Below are positions 6,928-13,615 of a DNA stretch of 13,689 nt, in pieces. The DNA comes from Elusimicrobiota bacterium. Lineage in GTDB: Bacteria; Elusimicrobiota; Elusimicrobia; UBA1565; UBA9628. The position numbers and the translations under genes are program-made. Where the stretch lies: assembly GCA_028717525.1 (NCBI GenBank), contig JAQUNT010000015.1, positions 1 to 13,689 on the forward strand, written 5' to 3'. Position 1 is the stretch's first letter, and each line of letters opens with the position of its first letter. The notes beneath the pieces are model-generated. The model ran no database searches. It saw only the letters and a program-made list of their open reading frames with translations, and had not been told where the DNA came from.

Positions 6928-7581
6928 ATGAAAAACACGATCGCGGCGTTGGTTCTGGCAGTTTCCATGACGGCGGGTTCCGCGCAGGCCGCGGGATTCG
7001 AGGATGTGGCCGCCAACGGCGGGGATATGCTGGCCGCTGCCGGACAGGCCGGCGGCGAGCTGGTCGTGGACTTCAAGAAGGACCGCAGCGAGTACCTGTA
7101 CCAGAAGCTCTTCGACCTGCAGGACGAGCAGCAGCGGATCGAGGAGGAGATGTCCGTGAAGAAGAGCCAGGTCGCCTCGCAGCTGGCGTACATGCGCAAC
7201 GACCTCAAAGTCCGGCAGACCGACGGCGAGATCGCGGCCGCGCAAGCCAGGCTGTCCAAGGCGCTGGAGCAGGATTCCGACCAGACCGTGCTTCGGAAGC
7301 TGGAGAAGGCCACCGTCTATGCGATAGACTGCGATTCGCAGAAGATGTTCTGCCAGCCGTCCTATGTCGGCGGCCTTCCCTATGACTCCTGCTATGCCTA
7401 CACCATGCACTACATGGGCCAGGCGACGGAGAAGATGTACGGCTGCGTCATGGCCGAGACGATGATGGAGATCGCCGACCGGGCGAAGGAACTGACCCGG
7501 AAGCAGCGCGAGCTGAACCTCGTCAGGCAGCAGCTCGCCCAGACCCAGAGGTTCCTGGACTCGGAGAAGCAGGACCAGTAG
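6928..7581 (+). CDS. Exported coiled-coil protein with four cysteines, unknown function
   Basis: A 217-residue protein not recognised as a known family. Residues 1-21 form a clear signal peptide (MKNTIAALVLAVSMTAG, cleavage after AQA). Heptad-like, charged helical segments occur at about 54-115 and 175-215. Between them is a compact region with Cys135, Cys142, Cys155 and Cys173 and many Tyr and Met, plausibly joined by disulfides outside the cytoplasm. The G-rich stretch before the ATG (six G at 6917-6922) may serve as a Shine-Dalgarno sequence. A strong hairpin follows the stop codon. A periplasmic helical hairpin protein is the best structural guess; no function can be given. Confidence 0.75.
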   Translation: MKNTIAALVLAVSMTAGSAQAAGFEDVAANGGDMLAAAGQAGGELVVDFKKDRSEYLYQKLFDLQDEQQRIEEEMSVKKSQVASQLAYMRNDLKVRQTDGEIAAAQARLSKALEQDSDQTVLRKLEKATVYAIDCDSQKMFCQPSYVGGLPYDSCYAYTMHYMGQATEKMYGCVMAETMMEIADRAKELTRKQRELNLVRQQLAQTQRFLDSEKQDQ

Positions 7582-7600
7582 CCCGGCGAAGGACCCAGGC

Positions 7601-7630
7601 CAGGTAGGGCCCAATGCCGGGCCCTGCCTG
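7601..7630 (+). terminator. Terminator-like hairpin after the coiled-coil protein gene
   Basis: Positions 7601-7612 pair with 7619-7630 in a 12-bp stem with one G-T wobble and a 6-nt loop (aatgcc), 20 nt after the stop codon. The downstream sequence (ccccttcgtcctg) is only moderately T-rich, so termination may be incomplete or depend on Rho. It also insulates the next gene's promoter at 7667. Confidence 0.5.
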
Positions 7631-7666
7631 CCCCTTCGTCCTGCAAATCTCGCCCGAGTATCGGTT

Positions 7667-7672
7667 TATAAT
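7667..7672 (+). promoter_or_regulatory. -10 element of the HELLH protein gene
   Basis: A perfect TATAAT ends 8 nt before the ATG at 7681, so transcription should begin at or within two bases of the start codon (leaderless mRNA). No Shine-Dalgarno sequence is present. The -35 region is weak. Confidence 0.6.
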
Positions 7673-7680
7673 AAGCGCAG

Positions 7681-8844
7681 ATGCGCCGCGCCATCCTCGC
7701 CGCTGTGGCAGCCCTGTGCTGCGCGCCGGGCCATGCGGCAACGCTGAGCCGCCTGCCCTCGGCCCCGGTGCCGGCTTTGCGCGGCCCCCTGACCGCGCCC
7801 TCCTTCCGGGCCGGGCTCGGCCCCGTGCTCTTGGCCGCGCCCTTGGCCGCCCCCACGCTCTCTCCCTCGTCGGTCCTGCCCCAGCTGCAGCCCACCCCGG
7901 CGGTCCCGGCCCCGGCTGCGCAGGACATCCCCGAGATCCTCATCACCCCGGTCTCACCAGAAGCCTTCGGCCTCGGCCGGTTGGCCTCCTTCGCCGACTC
8001 TTTGCCCCGCTTGGCCGCGCAGGACCTGGGGCCCGCGCTCGACGCCTTCTGGAACGGGGCTCAGGCCCGCAAGACCCCGGTCCAGGCCGAAGAGCTTTCC
8101 TATCTGTCCGTGCCCCGCAGCGCGGACTTCCAGCGCCTGGCCGGCATCGTGGCCGCGGCCCGGGAGTCCCCCACGGGCCGCAAGATCCTCGACGCGGCCC
8201 TGGCCCTGACCAAGAAGGAAGGCAGGCCCATCCAGGTCCGCTTCCAGGAGCTCAAGGGCAACCTCGGGGAGTACGACTACCTCGGCCGGGTCCTCTACCT
8301 CAACCGCTCCTACGCCGAGGACGAGCCCAGCCTGGGCGCGGCCACCTTGGTCCACGAGCTCCTCCACGTCCTGCAGCACGCCGAAGGGGTCCCCTCGGAG
8401 GCCCTGGAGATGGAACTCGAAGCGCACATCGTCTCGCTCAAGGTCCTCGACGAGCTCGGAGTCCCGGTCGGCCGCGACGGCTCGTTCTCCTTGGCCGCGG
8501 CCCGCGAGCTGCGCAAGAGCCCGCAAGCCTACGAGGAGTGGATGGCCGGACAGCTCTCCGGCAAGCTGCGCCTGAACCAGGGCTTCGCCTCGGCCATCGA
8601 TGACCTCGAAGCGGAACGCGACCAGCTCGAGGACACGGTCGCGGACCTCGAAGAGACCTACGACGAGACCGGCTCGGCCCAGGCCCGAGGCCGCCTGGCC
8701 AGGGCGCAGCAGAGCCTGGGCGCGGTGGAGGCCGACATCAAGCTCCTGAGGTCCTCAGCCGGCCGCGCGGCCTACCGCAAGCTTGCGGCCCGGGTCCAAG
8801 CCCTGATGCGGAGCTACCACCGGACCTTGGCCGGCCGCAAGTAA
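7681..8844 (+). CDS. Exported HELLH zinc-metallopeptidase-like protein
   Basis: A 387-residue protein. Residues 1-19 are a signal peptide (cleavage near GHA). Residues 20-90 are an Ala/Pro/Leu-rich, probably unfolded stretch. The central region has the zincin motif His225-Glu226-Leu-Leu-His229 in TLVHELLHVLQHAEG. Fourteen to eighteen residues later come Glu243, Glu245 and Glu247 in LEMELEAHI, one of which could be the third zinc ligand in gluzincin style. The HELxHxxQ plus ExEA combination is seen in several poorly characterised bacterial metallopeptidase families. About 305-360 is a strongly charged coiled coil (DDLEAERDQLEDTVADLEET). It should act outside the inner membrane; substrate and activity are unknown. 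TATAAT 8 nt upstream suggests leaderless translation. The stop is 6 nt from that of the convergent gene. Confidence 0.8.
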   Translation: MRRAILAAVAALCCAPGHAATLSRLPSAPVPALRGPLTAPSFRAGLGPVLLAAPLAAPTLSPSSVLPQLQPTPAVPAPAAQDIPEILITPVSPEAFGLGRLASFADSLPRLAAQDLGPALDAFWNGAQARKTPVQAEELSYLSVPRSADFQRLAGIVAAARESPTGRKILDAALALTKKEGRPIQVRFQELKGNLGEYDYLGRVLYLNRSYAEDEPSLGAATLVHELLHVLQHAEGVPSEALEMELEAHIVSLKVLDELGVPVGRDGSFSLAAARELRKSPQAYEEWMAGQLSGKLRLNQGFASAIDDLEAERDQLEDTVADLEETYDETGSAQARGRLARAQQSLGAVEADIKLLRSSAGRAAYRKLAARVQALMRSYHRTLAGRK

Positions 8845-8850
8845 GGCCGC

Positions 8851-9840
8851 TCAGCGGCGGTAGGGAGCCAGCATCCAGCGGATGGCCGGGACCGACTCGT
8901 CGTGGTTGGCCATGTTCCGCAGGATCCGCCGGCTGCGCTCGATGGTCCCGTAGTCCATGGACGTCACGCGCGCCAGGTCGATGAGCGTGGCGGCCAGGTA
9001 GCCCCGGTAGTCCGTATTGGCCGGGCTGTAGAGCCTCTCCAGGTCGCGCTCGACCGGGTCCATGAGCGCGGCCTGCGCGCGCCAGGCCAGATTGCCCGGC
9101 CAGGACGGCATCAGGTCCACTCGGCCCGCGTAGCCGCCCACGTGGTTGCCCAGCGCGTTGTGCTGGAGGTGGTACGAGAGATAGTTGCTCAGGATCATGA
9201 GCCCGTAGACCTGCTCCTGGGTTACACGGTCGCTGATGCCGCCGGTGCCGTAGCGCTCCAGCACGTCCAGAGCCGAGCCCACGGTGCGCTCCGTGAAGCG
9301 CGGGTCCAGGTCTTGGAGCGGCGCGGCCTTGGCGATCTCGGCCAGACCGTAGATGGCCTGGATGCTCCGGGCTTGGCTGGAGCCGTCCGGGTCGGAGCGC
9401 AGGGCCAGGTCCTTGAGGAAGTCCACCGCGTCGCTCGCCGCCGCGGCGTACCTGAAGCGCCGCGCGAAGCGCCCGCAGACCGCCACCGCGAGGTAACGGT
9501 CGTTGGCCGGAGCCGCGGAATAATAGATGTCCTTGAGGGAGAACACGACCTGCATCTCGGCCTGCGGCGTGAGCCCGCCCGCCCAGTCCTCAAAATGATA
9601 GAGGTCGTCCGACTTGAGCCGCTCCAGGGCCTTGACCTTGGCCGCGTGCGCGGTCCTCGGGTCGGAGAGCGCCGCGGCCAGGGCGTCTATGGCCGAGGGC
9701 TCATAGAGGGCGGCCGAGGGCGCGACGGCGGCCTTGATGTCCGAGAAGCGGATATCGTTGAACGCGGGCATGCGCGTCTGCGCCGAGAGCGGCGCGGCCG
9801 CGCAGACGAGGCTGAGGGCCGTCAGGAGGGTGTTCTTCAT
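8851..9840 (-). CDS. Exported all-helical protein of unknown function
   Basis: A 329-residue protein with a signal peptide (MKNTLLTALSLVCAAAPLSA, cleavage before Gln21). The mature part looks almost wholly alpha-helical, with helix pairs such as IDALAAALSDPRTAHAAKVK and YAAAASDAVDFLKDLALRSD that recall HEAT/ARM-like repeats, but no repeat is regular enough to name. A conserved-looking segment LSYHLQHNALGNHVGGYAGR contains three His. No catalytic motif is evident. Its stop lies 6 nt from that of the HELLH protein. A CATAAT hexamer (9849-9854) ends 8 nt before the ATG, pointing to a leaderless transcript. Confidence 0.78.
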   Translation of the reverse strand: MKNTLLTALSLVCAAAPLSAQTRMPAFNDIRFSDIKAAVAPSAALYEPSAIDALAAALSDPRTAHAAKVKALERLKSDDLYHFEDWAGGLTPQAEMQVVFSLKDIYYSAAPANDRYLAVAVCGRFARRFRYAAAASDAVDFLKDLALRSDPDGSSQARSIQAIYGLAEIAKAAPLQDLDPRFTERTVGSALDVLERYGTGGISDRVTQEQVYGLMILSNYLSYHLQHNALGNHVGGYAGRVDLMPSWPGNLAWRAQAALMDPVERDLERLYSPANTDYRGYLAATLIDLARVTSMDYGTIERSRRILRNMANHDESVPAIRWMLAPYRR

Positions 9841-9848
9841 TCCTGGAT

Positions 9849-9854
9849 ATTATG
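9849..9854 (-). promoter_or_regulatory. -10-like element of the helical exported protein gene
   Basis: CATAAT on the minus strand ends 8 nt before the ATG at 9840. The overlapping taatat (9847-9852) is an alternative 6 nt away. No convincing -35 is seen. AGGA directly abuts the ATG, too close to be a normal Shine-Dalgarno sequence. Confidence 0.45.
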
Positions 9855-9885
9855 GCCCGAAAATACCCTTATCGGGAAGTGAATA

Positions 9886-9908
9886 AAGACCCGTCCGGAC
9901 CGGGTCTT
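9886..9908 (-). terminator. Intrinsic terminator overlapping the dipeptidase stop codon
   Basis: AAGACCCG (9886-9893) and CGGGTCTT (9901-9908) form a perfect 8-bp stem with a 7-nt loop. On the minus strand it is followed by the T-rich tttattc. The TAA stop (9907-9909) of the dipeptidase gene forms the start of the stem. It closes the SEC-C/dipeptidase unit before the next minus-strand promoter. Confidence 0.65.
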
Positions 9909-10536
9909 AGGACCCAGCGGGAATGTCCGCGAAGGGCACGTCCTCGACCGGGTACCTCTCCCATCCTTGGGCGTCGAAATGCCACCACTCGGATGGGAAG
10001 CCCACGAAGCCGTGCCGGCTCATGACCCGCTCCAAGGCCGCCCGGTGGGCGGCTGCGGCCGGCGAAGCGCCGGCCCAATCCCGGCGGGCCCGCTCCGAGA
10101 AATCGTCATAGCCCGTGGGCATCTCCAGCTCGCGGCCCGCCACGTCCGCCAAGGAGACGTCCACGGCCGCGCCGCGGTTGTGGCGCGAGCCCTTGGCCGG
10201 GTCGGCCACGTAGCGCTCGTCCGGCACCAAGGCCCAGAACGCCTTCTGCACGGAGAGCGGCCGGTAGCAGTCGAAGACCTTGAGCAGGTAGCCCAGGCCC
10301 TCCAGCTCGGAGGCCGCGTCTGAGAGCCGCTCGGCCACGGAGCGGCGCAAGGCGCAGCGCGCCTGGCCGTAGACCTGGCGATGCGTGAAGTTATCCGGCG
10401 TGGCGTAGCGGATGTCCAGCACGGCCCGCGGATGCACGCGCGCGAAATCCACCAGAGGCTCGGGCCCGGACCGGCAGCCGCTGCACAGCGCGGCCGCCAG
10501 CAGCAGGGCCGCGGCGGGACGGAGACCGCCCGGCAA
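9907..10536 (-). CDS. D-alanyl-D-alanine dipeptidase, VanX/DdpX type (peptidase family M15D), exported
   Basis: A 209-residue zinc peptidase that cleaves D-Ala-D-Ala dipeptides. The VanX pattern is complete: Arg92 in FDCYRP; zinc ligands His119 and Asp126 in SRHNRGAAVD; catalytic Glu183 and zinc ligand His186 in SEWWHF. These correspond to VanX Arg71, His116, Asp123, Glu181 and His184. Unlike cytosolic VanX, it has an N-terminal hydrophobic signal with LCSGC, a possible but imperfect lipobox (Cys rather than Leu at -3), so it is probably periplasmic or membrane-attached. That suggests a role in muropeptide turnover or salvage rather than vancomycin resistance; no vanH or vanA-like gene is nearby. 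The start is a TTG 2 nt after the SEC-C gene stop, without a clear Shine-Dalgarno, so translation is probably coupled. Confidence 0.9.
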   Translation of the reverse strand: MPGGLRPAAALLLAAALCSGCRSGPEPLVDFARVHPRAVLDIRYATPDNFTHRQVYGQARCALRRSVAERLSDAASELEGLGYLLKVFDCYRPLSVQKAFWALVPDERYVADPAKGSRHNRGAAVDVSLADVAGRELEMPTGYDDFSERARRDWAGASPAAAAHRAALERVMSRHGFVGFPSEWWHFDAQGWERYPVEDVPFADIPAGS

Positions 10537-10538
10537 GC

Positions 10539-10847
10539 TCAGCTTTCGCCGGACTTCTGCGGCATCCGGAACTTCGGCGCCGAGACCGGGAGGTTCTTCG
10601 GCGGGCCGCCTCTCGGGACCATGGACGCCCTGGGCGCCCGCGGCGCGGCAGACGCGTCGGTCTGCTTCTGCTGAGCCGCCAAGTGGTCCTCATGCTTCTT
10701 CTTCTCTACGGCTTCAGCCCACTTCTTCTCCATGGCCTCGCGCTCCGCGGCCTCGTCCTTGGCCGCGCAGCACTTCTTGTACTTCTTCCCGGAGCCGCAA
10801 TGGCAGGGGTCGTTGCGGCCGATTCGCGCATGGGCTGCGTTTTCCAT
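10539..10847 (-). CDS. SEC-C zinc-motif protein
   Basis: A 102-residue basic protein, counted from the ATG at 10847. It opens with a SEC-C motif, [18 protein letters not shown] (residues 10-27). Cys15, Cys17, Cys26 and Cys27 fit CxCx8CC, the zinc-binding element also found at the C-terminus of SecA. A helical, Lys/Glu/Ala-rich middle ([20 protein letters not shown]) and a Pro-rich tail follow. Stand-alone small SEC-C proteins are common and mostly uncharacterised. A longer frame could start at a TTG at 10901, but that would place the start within or upstream of the promoter at 10854-10882. The ATG lies exactly 6 nt from a TATAAT, so I chose it. The stop is 2 nt before the TTG of the dipeptidase, so the two form an operon. 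Confidence 0.85.
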   Translation of the reverse strand: MENAAHARIGRNDPCHCGSGKKYKKCCAAKDEAAEREAMEKKWAEAVEKKKHEDHLAAQQKQTDASAAPRAPRASMVPRGGPPKNLPVSAPKFRMPQKSGES

Positions 10848-10853
10848 GCCCAG

Positions 10854-10882
10854 ATTATAGACTAGGCTCGCGGCCTTTTCAA
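10854..10882 (-). promoter_or_regulatory. Strong sigma-70-type promoter of the SEC-C/dipeptidase operon
   Basis: On the minus strand, TTGAAA (10877-10882), a 17-nt spacer and a perfect TATAAT (10854-10859). Six nucleotides separate the -10 from the ATG at 10847, so transcription should start on the A of the start codon: a leaderless mRNA. Confidence 0.75.
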
Positions 10883-10894
10883 GGGGAGCAGTCC

Positions 10895-10923
10895 TTGCCA
10901 ACCACGGGAGATAGGAGTATCCT
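10895..10923 (+). promoter_or_regulatory. Sigma-70-type promoter of the GspF-like gene
   Basis: TTGCCA (10895-10900), a 17-nt spacer and TATCCT (10918-10923), then 8 nt to the ATG at 10932. It is divergent from the SEC-C promoter; the two -35 boxes are 12 nt apart. It predicts a leaderless or 1-2 nt leader transcript. Confidence 0.65.
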
Positions 10924-10931
10924 TAAGACCC

Positions 10932-11873
10932 ATGCTCCACGCCCGCGAGATCCGGCTCTATCGCGGCCTCGCCGACGCGTGCCGGGCGGGCCTGCCGGTG
11001 GGGCGCGCCCTGCGCAGCTTCTCCTCCTGGACCCGCGACCGGGACATCCAGGCCTTGGCCGCGGCCTCCGAGGCGGGAGAGCCCCTGGCCGCGGCCATGC
11101 GCCGCCTGGAGCCGGGCTTCCCCTCCTGGCAGAGCGACGTGGTCGCCATCGGCGAGGAGACGGGACGGCTCGACGAGGCGTTCGCGGGCCTGGCCCAGAC
11201 TTTGGAGGAGCGCCGGCGCTTCTGGCTGCGCCTGCTGCCCAAGCTGCTCTACCCGGCCGTGCTGCTCAACCTCGCGCCCTTCGCCTTCCACGCGGACCTG
11301 CTCATGCGCAACGGACTGCCCGCCTACCTGCGGGCAGCGGTCCTGACTTTGGCGCCGCTGTACCTGGCCGGGGCCGCGGCCGCTTATCTGCTGCGGGCCG
11401 TCGCGGCCAAGCCGGCCTGGGCCAGGCGTTTGCCCGTGCTGTCCACCATCCTGGCCTCGGACTTCATGCGGCACCTGGCGCTGATGCTCAAGGCCGGAGT
11501 CTCCTTCCCCAAGGCCCTGGCTTTGGCCGGCCGCGCCGCGGGCCTGAGCGAAGAGGACGAGCGCCTGGCCGCGGCCCAGGTCAAGGCCGGCTCCGGGGCC
11601 GGGGTCTGCGAGACTCTGGGCGAGCTGGGCCTGCTCTCCCGGCAGGAGATGGCCAGCGTGGAGGCCGCCGAGGCCAGCGGCAGCGTGGACCGCGCCCTGG
11701 CCTTGTGCGCGGACATGGCCGCGGAACGCGCTCAGGGGGCCGTGGCCTTCTGCGGCAAGGCCGCGGCCAACCTCGTCTTCCTATGCGTGGCCGCTCTGCT
11801 GGCCTGGCGCATCAAGGATTTCTACGCGTCCTTGACCAGCCAGCGCCTGGACACGCTGATGCACATCCAGTGA
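10932..11873 (+). CDS. Type II secretion system F (GspF/PilC) family membrane protein
   Basis: A 313-residue inner-membrane protein with the duplicated GspF architecture. Cytoplasmic helical domain 1 covers about residues 6-95, with YRGLADACRAGLPVGRAL and the family's GEETGRLDEAF (74-84). Two membrane spans follow at about 104-122 and 136-156. Domain 2 (about 175-265) repeats the pattern with FMRHLALMLKAGVSFPKALA and EASGSVDRAL, and a third span lies at about 274-292. GspF/PilC proteins form the platform that a secretion or pilus ATPase acts on. At 313 residues it is shorter than typical GspF (about 400), mainly at the N-terminus. No ATPase, pilin or secretin gene is adjacent, so it is an orphan within this window. 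Its stop is 1 nt from the convergent pgi stop. Confidence 0.85.
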   Translation: MLHAREIRLYRGLADACRAGLPVGRALRSFSSWTRDRDIQALAAASEAGEPLAAAMRRLEPGFPSWQSDVVAIGEETGRLDEAFAGLAQTLEERRRFWLRLLPKLLYPAVLLNLAPFAFHADLLMRNGLPAYLRAAVLTLAPLYLAGAAAAYLLRAVAAKPAWARRLPVLSTILASDFMRHLALMLKAGVSFPKALALAGRAAGLSEEDERLAAAQVKAGSGAGVCETLGELGLLSRQEMASVEAAEASGSVDRALALCADMAAERAQGAVAFCGKAAANLVFLCVAALLAWRIKDFYASLTSQRLDTLMHIQ

Positions 11874-11874
11874 A

Positions 11875-13512
11875 TCAGGCTCCCTTCATGTGCCGACAGC
11901 GCCGGATCAGGCTGGCGGTGGAGCTGTCGTGGCCGGGCGCGGGCGCGGAAGCGCTCTCCAGCTCCGGGATGATGCGCGCCGCCAGGGCTTTGCCCAGCTC
12001 CACGCCCCACTGATCGAAGGGGTTGATGTCCCAGACCGCGCCCTGGGTGAAGACGCTGTGCTCGTAGAGGGCGACCAGGGCCCCGAGCGTCTCCGGGGTC
12101 AGCCGCTCGGCCAGGATGGTGTTGGACGGGCGGTTGCCCGCGAAGACCCGGTGCGGCGCGAGCCCCTCCGGCGTGCCCTCGGCCTTGACCTCCGCCAAGG
12201 TCTTCCCGAAAGCCAGGGCCTCGGCCTGGGCGAGCATGTTGGCCAGCAGCAGGTCGTGGTGGCGCCCCAGCGGGGTCAGGGCCCGGCCGAAGGCGATGAA
12301 GTCGCAGGGGATCAGGCGCGTGCCCTGGTGGATGAGCTGGTAGAAGGAGTGCTGGCCGTTGGTGCCGGGCTCGCCCCAGTACACCGCGCCGGTGTCGCAG
12401 GCCACGGGCTTCCCCGCGAGCGTGACGCTCTTGCCCAGGCTCTCCATGGTCAGCTGCTGCAGGTAGGCCGGGAAGCGCTTGAGGTACTGCTCGTAGGGCA
12501 GCACCGCCAAGGTCTGGGCTTCGAAGAAGTCCCCGTACCAGACCGCCAACAGGCCCATGAGGACCGGCATGTTCCGGTCGAAGGGCGCGGTGCGGAAATG
12601 CTCGTCCATGCGGCGGAAGCCCGCGAGCATGGCGCGGAAATTCTCCGGCCCTATGGCCAGCATGGTGGAGAGGCCGATGGCAGAGTCCATGGAGTAGCGC
12701 CCGCCCACCCAGTCCCAGAACCCGAACATGTTGGCCGTGTCGATGCCGAAAGCCGAGACCTTGGCCGCGTTGGTGGAGACGGCCGCGAAATGCCGGGCCA
12801 CGGCCGCGCGGTCTCCGCCCAGGCCCCGGAGCAGCCAGTCCCTCGCGGTCTCCGCGTTGGTCATGGTCTCCAAGGTGGTGAAGGTCTTGGATGAGACGAT
12901 GAACAGGGTCTCGGCCGGGTCCAGGTCATGGACCGCCTCCGCGAAGTCGATGCCGTCCACGTTGGAGACGAAGCGGAAGCGCAGGCTCCGCTCGCTGTAG
13001 TGGCGCAGGGCCTCGTAGGCCATGACCGGGCCGAGGTCCGAGCCGCCGATGCCGATGTTGACGATGTTCTTGACCGGCCTGCCGGTGTGGCCCTTCCAGC
13101 CTCCGCCGCGCACGGCCGCGCAGAAGGCGGCCATGCGCTCGAGCACGGCGTGGACCTCGGGCACCACGTCCTGGCCGTCCACCTTGATGACCGCGCCCTG
13201 GGGCGCGCGCAGGGCCGCGTGCAGCACGGCCCGGCCCTCGGTGCTGTTGATCTTCTCGCCCGAGAACATGGCGTCGATCCTGCCGCGCAGGCCGGCTTCC
13301 TCCGCCAGGCGGACCAGCAGGGCGAAGGTCTCGTCCGTGGCCCGGTTCTTGGAGTAGTCGAGGAAGAGGCCGGCCGCCTCCAGGCTCATGCGCTCGCCGC
13401 GGCCCGGGTCCTGGGCGAAGAGCTCGCGCAGGTGGAGCTTGCCCACCTTCTTGTGATGGGCGGCCAGGGCCCTCCAGGACTCGCGCCGGGTCAGGGGGAG
13501 TGCGGGTTTCAT
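11875..13512 (-). CDS. pgi: Glucose-6-phosphate isomerase
   Basis: This cytosolic enzyme interconverts glucose 6-phosphate and fructose 6-phosphate in glycolysis and gluconeogenesis. Its 545 residues match the long (E. coli-like) PGI class. Visible motifs are GIGGSDLGP (154-162), phosphate-binding SSKTFTT (207-213), signature 1 [13 protein letters not shown] with Arg272 (270-282), MESLGK with the base Glu357, GQHSFYQ with ring-opening His388 (386-392), and signature 2 [12 protein letters not shown] with Lys508 (497-508). A TATACT -10 ends 6 nt before the ATG with no Shine-Dalgarno, so the mRNA is predicted to be leaderless. It stands alone rather than in a glycolytic operon. The short C-terminal tail after about residue 520 is poorly conserved-looking and Ser/Arg-rich. 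Confidence 0.97.
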   Translation of the reverse strand: MKPALPLTRRESWRALAAHHKKVGKLHLRELFAQDPGRGERMSLEAAGLFLDYSKNRATDETFALLVRLAEEAGLRGRIDAMFSGEKINSTEGRAVLHAALRAPQGAVIKVDGQDVVPEVHAVLERMAAFCAAVRGGGWKGHTGRPVKNIVNIGIGGSDLGPVMAYEALRHYSERSLRFRFVSNVDGIDFAEAVHDLDPAETLFIVSSKTFTTLETMTNAETARDWLLRGLGGDRAAVARHFAAVSTNAAKVSAFGIDTANMFGFWDWVGGRYSMDSAIGLSTMLAIGPENFRAMLAGFRRMDEHFRTAPFDRNMPVLMGLLAVWYGDFFEAQTLAVLPYEQYLKRFPAYLQQLTMESLGKSVTLAGKPVACDTGAVYWGEPGTNGQHSFYQLIHQGTRLIPCDFIAFGRALTPLGRHHDLLLANMLAQAEALAFGKTLAEVKAEGTPEGLAPHRVFAGNRPSNTILAERLTPETLGALVALYEHSVFTQGAVWDINPFDQWGVELGKALAARIIPELESASAPAPGHDSSTASLIRRCRHMKGA

Positions 13513-13518
13513 GCCCGC

Positions 13519-13524
13519 AGTATA
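13519..13524 (-). promoter_or_regulatory. -10 element of pgi
   Basis: TATACT on the minus strand with 6 nt (gcgggc) before the ATG at 13512. This places the transcription start on the A of the ATG. No convincing -35 is found at 16-18 nt upstream. Confidence 0.55.
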
Positions 13525-13615
13525 CTAATTCAGGTTCCGGACAGGGCGTGAGCCGCGGCGACTATCCCATCCAGTACAATTGAGACAGCATAAGCCTGTC
13601 CGGTTCTGTTGACAC

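Noticed and set aside
8836..8862. Bidirectional terminator between the convergent HELLH and helical-protein genes
   Set aside because: Only a very short GCCGC/GCGGC stem with no T run on either side.
9907..10536. Vancomycin-resistance VanX gene
   Set aside because: No vanH, vanA-like ligase or regulator is near, and the protein carries an export signal; a cell-wall turnover or salvage role fits better.
10848..10901. TTG at 10901 as the SEC-C start, adding 18 residues
   Set aside because: That start lies upstream of a TTGAAA-17-TATAAT promoter whose predicted start site is the ATG at 10847.
13583..13600. GACAG...CTGTC inverted repeat as an operator or terminator
   Set aside because: Only a 5-bp arm with no T run and no second copy; too weak to call.
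13608..13613. TTGACA as a plus-strand -35 box
   Set aside because: No -10-like hexamer occurs 15-19 nt downstream, and no plus-strand gene starts nearby.
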